Positions 57,849-64,000 of a stretch of 64,000 nt of DNA are shown one piece after another. Positions within the stretch are counted from its first letter, which is position 1, and each line of letters opens with the position of its first letter. The translations under genes and the position numbers were made by a program. The stretch lies in NCBI RefSeq assembly GCF_001418135.1, contig NZ_LIPQ01000103.1:1-64000 (forward strand). Reading direction: 5' to 3'. Below the pieces are notes generated by a model. That model had not been told where the DNA came from and ran no database searches. It saw only the letters and a program-made list of their open reading frames with translations. Source of the DNA: Streptomyces aureus (GTDB lineage Bacteria; Actinomycetota; Actinomycetes; Streptomycetales; Streptomycetaceae).

Positions 57849-59738
57849 ATGAGTAGCGAATCGTTCAACTGGCACGAGTTCCTGGGACGGTGGCAGGAGG
57901 AGTGGGTTCCGCGCCCGGACGCAGACGAGGTCGGTGAGCAGATCCTTGTCCGCCCGGGCCTGCCCGGGGCGGACGAGGCGGTGATCGCCGTGGCCGAGGA
58001 GCGGCTGGGGCGGCGGCTGCCGCCCTCGTACCGGGGGTTCCTGGCCGCGAGCGACGGGTGGCACGTCGACCAGCCGGCCGGGATCTACCGGCTCGGGGGT
58101 GCCTCGGATATCGACTGGTTCGGGGATCCATACGACATGACCGCGCTGTACGAGCCGGATCCGGGCGACGACCCCCGCGAGGAGGACGTGCTGCTGGCCG
58201 GCATGTGGCAGCGGGCGCTGCGCCTCGAGACGGACTCCGACATGTCGCACGCCCTTCTCGACCCGGGCGACAGCGACGAGGACGGCGAGTGGGCACTCTA
58301 CGTCTACAAGGGCTGGAGCGGTGAAGTGCTTGACCGCTACCCCTCGTTCCGCGCATACATGGAGGCCATGTACCGCGGCTTCCACGCCGACCGGGTGGCG
58401 CAACCCGGCTTCGTGAACGCGACCACGCTCGCCCAGGACGTCCACGTGGACGAGGCTCATCTGCTGGCCCTGCGTGGACGGTACGAGGAGGCCTTGCCCC
58501 TGCTGCAGGAGGCGTTCTCATTCGGGAGGCCGCGCAGCGCCGTCCTGCTGAACCAGCTCAGGCAGATGCTCGCTCCGAGCGGCTCCCAGGGCCACGGCAA
58601 CCTGGTGGCGGACCCGCTGTACCAGCCGGAGATGCTGCCCCTGGAGGCCATGGAGCAGGCCAACGGCCGTGGGTCGTCGGGCGGGGACGAGCAGTGGCTG
58701 CGGATGATGGTCGCCCGGGGGGTCGCCCCGGAGATCGCCGAGGCCGTGCTGGGCGCCGTGCGGGACGGCACACACCAGTACGCGCCTCCCGGTCCGTGGG
58801 GGCGGGCCGTCGCCGAGGCCCGGAAGGCGGCCCGCTGGGGCGCGACCGACGCCGCGTGGCACGTGCTGCGGGACGCGCTGCCGCTGTGGGAGGCGCCGGG
58901 GCCGCTGATGGTCGTCCCGCTCGGCCTGCTCGCCGATCCGGTCCTGGGGCCGCTGATCACTCCGGAGCGCGGCCGGGAGATCCTCGCGACACCGCGGGCC
59001 GGTGAGACGGGCCCCGCTCCCGAGCCGGTGCCCGATCTCGATCCGCCGGGCCTCACCTGGCTGGCGGGGCCGTTCAGGTACGGGCAGCCGCTCGACGGCT
59101 ACCGCTGCGTCTGGGTCGAGGGGGCGGATCCCGTCGGCCTGCCTGCCCTGATCGGTGAGGAGGGCGCCGAACTGAGCCCGCCCGTTGATCTGTCGAGGTC
59201 TTTCCGGCGGGCGCCCCAGCCCCACGAGCGGGAGGGCGTGGAACTCTGGGAGGACCGGGCCGTCGTCGCCGTCGGCCGCACGACCGAAGGGTGGGCTTTC
59301 GCCTTCGACGGGCCCTCCCACCGCCACCTGCACGGCCTGTTCCTGTCCCCGGCCGCGGCCGCCTCCTCGTCCGGCCGCGCGGTGGTGGTGTGGTCCGACC
59401 CGAGGCGCTCGTCCCCGGACGATCCGTCGGCCTTCCACGTATCGGTGGCCGAACACGGCCAGGAGCTCTACGCCTTCACCGTGCGGGGCACGGAGATCCA
59501 GCGCTCCGGCGCGATACCCGAGACCCTGGACCCCGCACGGCTGTTCCGGCCGGAGGACACCGAGCGGGACAACGAACGGCGGGTGCTGGAGGCCCTGCAC
59601 ACCGAACTGGGGCTCTCGCTCCCGCGCTTCGCGCTGACCCAAGGCAGGCTCCACACCTTCACCACCCGGTCCTGGACCCGGGCGCCACGCGCAGGTGAGG
59701 GCTTCGCCTACATCAGCTTCGCGCGGCACCGGTCCTGA
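57849..59738 (+). CDS. Large SMI1/KNR4 (SUKH) domain protein
   Basis: This 629-residue protein starts MSSESFNWHEFLGRWQEEWV. The SUKH domain covers about residues 35-180: PGADEAVIAVAEERLGRRLP, PSYRGFLAASDGWHVDQPAG, DEDGEWALYVYKGWSGEVLD, RYPSFRAYMEAMYRGFHADR. A region of short helices follows (EAHLLALRGRYEEALPLLQE, AVAEARKAARWGATDAAWHV), then a beta-rich C-terminal half with GWAFAFDGPSHRHLHGLFLS and RGTEIQRSGAIPETLDPARL. Length is much more than a simple immunity protein; in Streptomyces such proteins are common and may be scaffolds or multi-immunity proteins. Frame and composition are intact. Confidence 0.85.
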   Translation: MSSESFNWHEFLGRWQEEWVPRPDADEVGEQILVRPGLPGADEAVIAVAEERLGRRLPPSYRGFLAASDGWHVDQPAGIYRLGGASDIDWFGDPYDMTALYEPDPGDDPREEDVLLAGMWQRALRLETDSDMSHALLDPGDSDEDGEWALYVYKGWSGEVLDRYPSFRAYMEAMYRGFHADRVAQPGFVNATTLAQDVHVDEAHLLALRGRYEEALPLLQEAFSFGRPRSAVLLNQLRQMLAPSGSQGHGNLVADPLYQPEMLPLEAMEQANGRGSSGGDEQWLRMMVARGVAPEIAEAVLGAVRDGTHQYAPPGPWGRAVAEARKAARWGATDAAWHVLRDALPLWEAPGPLMVVPLGLLADPVLGPLITPERGREILATPRAGETGPAPEPVPDLDPPGLTWLAGPFRYGQPLDGYRCVWVEGADPVGLPALIGEEGAELSPPVDLSRSFRRAPQPHEREGVELWEDRAVVAVGRTTEGWAFAFDGPSHRHLHGLFLSPAAAASSSGRAVVVWSDPRRSSPDDPSAFHVSVAEHGQELYAFTVRGTEIQRSGAIPETLDPARLFRPEDTERDNERRVLEALHTELGLSLPRFALTQGRLHTFTTRSWTRAPRAGEGFAYISFARHRS

Positions 59739-59759
59739 CCGCCAGCGGGCCCGCTGGCA

Positions 59760-59965
59760 ACGACCGACCGCGGTCTCAACTGCCTCCCTCACCGACGGCG
59801 AGGACAAGCAAGGCGGCCTGCTCGCCGCCCACGAGTCCGGCCTCCTTCCTGCCTGGGACCTGCTGATCGCGGACGAGGCCCACCGCACCTCGGGCAGCAT
59901 CAACAAGGCCTGGGACGCCGTCCACGACGACACCAAGATCCCCGCGCGCCGCCGACCAACGGCTA
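59760..59965 (+). pseudogene. DEAH-box helicase remnant
   Basis: About 55 codons read LLAAHESGLLPAWDLLIADE, AHRTSGSINKAWDAVHDDTK, IPARRR. This is motif II (DEAH) with its flanks from a superfamily 2 helicase. It overlaps in content with the fossil at 23560-24170 but is a different copy. Both sides are lost. Confidence 0.6.
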
Positions 59966-60110
59966 TGCGGGGTAGCCCGTAAAGCGAAGGTTGCCTGATG
60001 CGGCACCAGGCCCGCCAACTGGCCTGGGTCGCTGGACCACCAAGGGCACCAAATCCGGTGCCCGCGGACCCCGGCTGCTCCGATACTGCTGGTGAGGAAA
60101 GCGGGGCCCC

Positions 60111-61770
60111 GTGTCCCAGATCGAGCCGAGCGTGCTGTCCGCGCTCACGAGGGCGTCGAAGGACGCCGTCTCCCACCCGACCCCCGCGCGGGCCCTCGCG
60201 ACCGCGGACGTCGGCTCGATCACGGCCACCGCACACCGGGGCGCAAGGGTCGCGGCCTTGTACCGTCGGCCCGCTCCGGTGACGAAGGCCCGGAAGGAAT
60301 CGGGGGAGACGTCGCCGGCTCCGCCCGCACCAGCCCAGGTGGAGATCTGGAACTTGTACGCAGACCACGTGGATGACCCTTTTCTCCGTGGCCACCTGCA
60401 TCATCTGCTGCTCGACGCCGGCCACGGCCGTAGGCCCGACCACGTCCGCGGCGCGGCCACCGGATACCTCGACACGGCGCAACTGCTGTTGACCGCCGAA
60501 GACGGCCACAGGTGGCCGCGGGCCGCCCAGTGCTTGAAGAGGGCCGGGGAGCTCTCCCTCAAGTTCAAGCAGCCCGAACTGCGCGAACGCGTGACCAAGG
60601 ACGCCCTCACCATCGCCGAGCACCTCCTCGCAGACGCCAACGCCGATGCCGAGGGACGGCCCCTGCTGGCCGCCCTGGAAACGCTGCAGACCCTTAAGTG
60701 CGATGTCGCCGACCTCGCCGAACAGGCGGTCAGCCTCTTCACCCACGACATGGATGTCCGGCTCGGCCTCCTCGACGCGCTGCGCAAGAACGTGCCCCCC
60801 AGCCGCCACGCGGAGATCGACACCGCCGTGGTCCATACCCTCCTCGACGCCGCCGATACCGCCGACGCAGGCCACCGCCGCCTGCCCTTCTGACGCAGGC
60901 AGCGACCGAGGCGCACAAGCGGGGACTGCCCGACCTGCGGGCCCGCGCCGAGATGGCCCTGCAGCAGACCACGCCGGAAGGAACTTCCATCCGCACCGAG
61001 GGCACCATCCCGCCCGCGGCGGCCTTCTGGCACCAGGATCAGGTCGATGCCACCCCGGACCTGCGGACCGCCCTGTGGCTCACCGTGCCGGACATCCACC
61101 CGGCGATGCGCGCGCAGGCCGAGGTCGAGACCGACGGCGCACTCGAGGGCCTGCTACGGAGCCCGCGTTCGCGCATCAACCCAGCCGGACCGGTCTTCGT
61201 CCGCCCGCCCGTCGACGCCGATGACGACCTCGCCGTGGCGATGCAGGTCCGCGGCCTGAGGCTGTTCGGAAGGCTGACCGCAATCCAGCTCGACCGCATC
61301 GGCGAGCGCTTCCGGCTCGACGAGTCCGAAATGACCGCCGCTCTGGCACACGAGACGGTGCTCCCCGAGCCTCGCGCGCGGACCTCGCCCGGGCCTTCCG
61401 CTACTACTGGCTGCAGGAATTCGACGCCGCGGCGTGCGTGGCACTGCCCCAGCTCGAACAGATCCTCCGCCAGCTTCTACGCCCCCAGGTCCCTGTCATC
61501 TCCGTGGCGCGAGGACAGAGCCCTGGTGGCGTCGACCTTATGGGCACACTCCTCCAGAGCATGCCGAAGGCCGGGTACCCGGCGGACTGGAGCAAGGCGC
61601 TAAAACTCCTCCTGGTCGATCCCGACCGCGGAATGAACCTGCGCAACGACATCCTCCACGGCCTGACCGGCACTCCGCCCAGGCACTACGTCGCACTCAT
61701 CCTCCAGGCGGCCCTGTACCTGCTCAGCCACGCGCACGGACAGCGCACGCCACCCGGGACGACACCCTGA
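60111..61770 (+). pseudogene. DUF4209-like large protein, two frameshifts
   Basis: Frame 1 (60111-60890) reads MSQIEPSVLSALTRASKDAV, IWNLYADHVDDPFLRGHLHH, LLLDAGHGRRPDHVRGAATG, YLDTAQLLLTAEDGHRWPRA. Frame 2 (to about 61375) contains ATEAHKRGLPDLRARAEMAL, PPAAAFWHQDQVDATPDLRT. Frame 3 contains YYWLQEFDAAACVALPQLEQ, ILRQLLRPQVPVISVARGQ and MNLRNDILHGLTG. The last element (LRNDILHG) is the signature of DUF4209/RloB-neighbour-type C-termini. Two indels break a protein of about 550 residues. Function is unknown. Confidence 0.6.
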
Positions 61771-62090
61771 TCGGTGAGTTCTCAGCCCCGGCCTCTGACG
61801 GGGCACAGCACAAGGGCCACAAGGCCTTGACCGCCAGGGCCGTAGGGCGCGGAGGCCCACGTGCCGCTCACCTTGTAAGGCCCTGCATCGCGGGGAAACG
61901 CCGAAGCGCCCGACGACGGTCGATGCAGACCGCTACGATGCGGCTCGGCAGGACGCGCACCGCCAATCGCCGCCGCTGAATCCCCCCCCCGCGTCGGGGA
62001 CAGCCCTGACGGCCAAGGCCCCCACCCGGACCCGCGCTACTCACCCGCATACCTGCGGGCAAGCGCGGGATGCCCGGAGAGACCACCGCC

Positions 62091-62684
62091 ATGCCACGCA
62101 ACCAGTCGCGCCCCGCCCAGCGGGCCCGCCGCGCCCAGCAAGCCGCCAGCGGCAAGGGCGGCTTCTACGGCCGTATCAAGGTCGGCACCGGATCGCAGGT
62201 CTACAACCAGATCACCGGAGGCAGCGACCTGACCGGCGACGGCAGGCCGGACGTCCTCGCCGCCGACAAGACCGGCGTTCTCTGGCTCCACCCCGGAACC
62301 GGCAACGCCACCACCCCCTTCGCCGCCCGGACGAAGATCGGCACCGGCTGGGGCATCTACAACTACATCACCGCCGTCGGCGACATCGCGGGCGGCCCGG
62401 CCGGAGACCTCCTCGCCCGTGACACCTCGGGCGTTCTCTGGAACCACCTGGGCAAGGGCGACGGCACGTTCGCCCCGCGCACCCGCGTAGGCGGCGGCTG
62501 GAACGCCTACAGCCACCTCATCGCCACCGGAGACGTCTCCAAGGACGGCCGCCCTGATCTGCTCGCCATCCGTGGCAACGGCGACATGTCCCTTTACCGG
62601 GGAACCGGCAACTGGAAGACCCCGCTCCTCGCCCAGCGGGTCTGGTCCTACGACATCGGGTTCGGCTACAACCACGCTGCCTGA
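62091..62684 (+). CDS. VCBS/FG-GAP repeat protein fragment joined to a foreign N-terminus
   Basis: The frame begins MPRNQSRPAQRARRAQQAAS, a basic start known from unrelated small Streptomyces proteins. It then continues with three FG-GAP-like units: SDLTGDGRPDVLAADKTGVL, VGDIAGGPAGDLLARDTSGV, TGDVSKDGRPDLLAIRGNGD. The normal protein would have a signal peptide and more blades, as the C-terminal part of a secreted hydrolase or adhesin. A junction at about residue 25 produced this chimera. It may not be expressed. The flanks 61771-62090 hold nothing recognisable. Confidence 0.55.
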   Translation: MPRNQSRPAQRARRAQQAASGKGGFYGRIKVGTGSQVYNQITGGSDLTGDGRPDVLAADKTGVLWLHPGTGNATTPFAARTKIGTGWGIYNYITAVGDIAGGPAGDLLARDTSGVLWNHLGKGDGTFAPRTRVGGGWNAYSHLIATGDVSKDGRPDLLAIRGNGDMSLYRGTGNWKTPLLAQRVWSYDIGFGYNHAA

Positions 62685-62803
62685 ACGAAGCCACGCCGTC
62701 GAACCAACGCAGCAGCAGACCACGCTGACGGCGGGCCAGAACCTGCGTACGGCCCAACTGCGCCGTAACGTCGTCTCGGCCCCGACACTACGGACGCCCG
62801 TAG

Positions 62804-62837
62804 CCGGTCCCGCGTCCCCGCACGTGCGCGGGACCGG
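62804..62837. terminator. 11-bp inverted repeat
   Basis: CCGGTCCCGCG (62804-62814) and CGCGGGACCGG (62827-62837) enclose 12 bases. It lies 120 bp after the VCBS frame and before the IS110 fragment. Confidence 0.5.
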
Positions 62838-62944
62838 CTGAAGGTACCGCCACCGAAACGAGGGACACCGGCCTTCTCTCGGCGCCCTTGCCTACACCGC
62901 CCACCGTCACCCCGAGCCGGCCACGCTGCTGACACTCCCACCCT

Positions 62945-63602
62945 CGCGGCCCTGCTGCCGACGTGGAAGCTGCGGCTGATGATGACGAACGCGGGCCGCA
63001 AGCGCGGCTTCACCGAGGACGCCGAACGGCTCCATACCCTGTTCCGGCAGCCTGCCGCCTGTCAGCTGCCCGCGCCCGAGGAAGCCATGGGAATCCAGGC
63101 GAAGGCCCTGCTGACCCAGCTCAACGCCGCCTGCAAGGCCGTCGACGAGCTGGCCAAGGCGGTCGAGCGGACCGTCCGCACCCACCCGGACGCGCCGATC
63201 ATGCTCAGCTTCCCCGGCGTCGGCGCTCAGGTCGGCGCCCGCATCCTGGCCGAGATCGGCGACGACCGCACCCGTTTCGCCACCGCCGGCGGACTGAAGG
63301 CATACGCGGGCGCGGCCCCCATCACCCGGGCCTCCGGCAAACGCAAGTACGTCGGCCGCCGGTTCGTGAAGAACAACAGGCTCAACCACGCCGGATACCT
63401 CTGGGCCTTCGCCACCCTCACCCACTCGAAGGGCGCCAACGCCCACTACAGGCGCCGACGCGAAGCAGGAGACTGGCACGCCCAAGCCCTGCGGCACCTG
63501 TTCAACCGCATGCTCGGCCAGCTCCACCACTGCCTCCAGAACCGGATCGCCTTCGACGAATCCATCGCCTTTCCCACCGCCTGCCCCGGACAGGCGGTCT
63601 AA
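62945..63602 (+). pseudogene. IS110-family transposase, C-terminal fragment
   Basis: Begins LAALLPTWKLRLMMTNAGRK and continues GFTEDAERLHTLFRQPAA, PIMLSFPGVGAQVGARILAE, GGLKAYAGAAPITRASGKRK, YVGRRFVKNNRLNHAGYLWA to the normal end. This is the Tnp_20 domain with its conserved Ser region. The DEDD half and the leader with the bridge RNA are missing. It is closely similar to the C-terminus of the element at 27744. Confidence 0.85.
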
Positions 63603-63654
63603 GCAGGAAAAACGCAGTCGTAACCGACGCTGTCGGTGGGATACAACGGCTCGT

Positions 63655-64000
63655 ATGACGGTCTTCTACTGCGCGAAGTGCAGCGCCGAACTCACCCCGG
63701 ACCTGCAAAAGCTTCCGGGCATCCCGGACGTCTCCGTGCACGACAAGGACCGCCACCGCACGACACGGCTCGCGCCATCGACAGTCCCCCAAGGCAGCTA
63801 TGCCATCGATCCCGAACCCTGGGGCGCCCCCTTCGAAATCCCGGATGCCCAGACCACGGACGTGCAGGGAAGCCGCGCGCTTCTCATGCCACCTGACATG
63901 ACCGGCATGGTGCCTGCCGGACCCAGGAACTCCGTGATCGTGCATCCACAAGACGTGCCGAGTCTGCAGCTGACCAGCCGGCTGGGCGTGCACCACGGAT
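63655..64000 (+). CDS. Hypothetical zinc-binding protein, cut by the window edge
   Basis: The frame starts MTVFYCAKCSAELTPDLQKL, with a CAKC pair, then PDVSVHDKDRHRTTRLAPST, GSYAIDPEPWGAPFEIPDAQ and GPRNSVIVHPQDVPSLQLTS up to the right edge (115 codons). I recognise the type as a Streptomyces unknown of about 180 residues with a second Cys cluster at the end; that part lies outside the window. It follows the IS110 fragment after 52 bp. Confidence 0.7.
   Translation, partial: MTVFYCAKCSAELTPDLQKLPGIPDVSVHDKDRHRTTRLAPSTVPQGSYAIDPEPWGAPFEIPDAQTTDVQGSRALLMPPDMTGMVPAGPRNSVIVHPQDVPSLQLTSRLGVHHG

Noticed and set aside
58518-60875. A 785-residue open frame on the minus strand
   Set aside because: It lies opposite the SUKH gene 57849-59738 and the following fossils and has no protein character of its own.
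62804-62837. A second CRISPR-like repeat (CCCCGCACGTGCGCGGG)
   Set aside because: The flanks do not match the sequence at 4480. The 11-bp outer arms fit a simple terminator hairpin, and there is no spacing to another copy.

Overview
The window looks like an accessory region of a Streptomyces-type actinobacterial chromosome or large linear replicon. Base composition is very GC-rich, third positions are almost all G/C, GTG starts are common, and the families present (WhiB, PASTA lipoprotein, DUF2716, SUKH proteins, ALF-repeat toxins) are typical of that group. No rRNA, tRNA or core housekeeping operon was seen. Intact genes alternate with a very large number of broken ones: IS5, IS701, IS630, IS110, ISL3 and other transposase pieces, three tyrosine recombinase wrecks, two helicase wrecks, and degraded metabolic genes. 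This is what is expected of a chromosome arm or island with a high turnover of transferred DNA.

Layout. 1-7.8 kb: IS debris, a SUKH gene held between two IS701 remnants, a chain of gene fossils, a solitary CRISPR-like repeat, a secreted glutaminyl cyclase, a secreted DUF11-like protein and a recombinase remnant with a DUF6262-type partner. 7.8-16.9 kb: an arsenic resistance island (trxB, arsC, a frameshifted second arsC, arsR, aquaglyceroporin, ArsO-type flavoprotein, second arsR, a broken flavoprotein, a flavoprotein with a Cys-rich tail, and an MFS exporter). No ArsB or ACR3 pump is visible. 17-29.3 kb: HIT and cupin proteins, then three mobile units joined at TA dinucleotides, SUKH genes, an inverted-repeat-bounded element that carries both a transposase and a SUKH-4 gene, and a decayed IS110 with a structured leader. 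30-37 kb: a secreted trypsin-like protein that has lost catalytic residues, divergent from a 1333-residue ALF-repeat/Hint polymorphic toxin with an overlapping candidate immunity gene. 37-43.8 kb: sortase debris, an ISL3 remnant, another SUKH gene, a PASTA lipoprotein, a recombinase remnant, a translationally coupled pair of unknown genes and an IS5-type element. 43.9-47.8 kb: an intact M20 amidohydrolase/MFS operon with a divergent tandem Lrp/AsnC regulator. 48.3-51.3 kb: a second, membrane-anchored polymorphic toxin with a C-terminal PD-(D/E)XK motif and no recognisable immunity gene beside it. 51.9-64 kb: pseudogenes (HNH nuclease, integrase module, second M20 enzyme, DUF4209-like protein, IS fragments), a large SUKH protein and a partial zinc-ribbon protein at the right edge.

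Themes. (i) Arsenate would be reduced by ArsC/TrxB and leave through the aquaglyceroporin or the MFS protein, under two ArsR repressors. (ii) Two polymorphic toxins share the window with five SUKH-type immunity-like genes and several small unknowns. Many of these genes lie inside or within about 60 bp of IS ends, which suggests that orphan immunity genes are being collected by IS activity. The clearest case is the element at 25488-27045.
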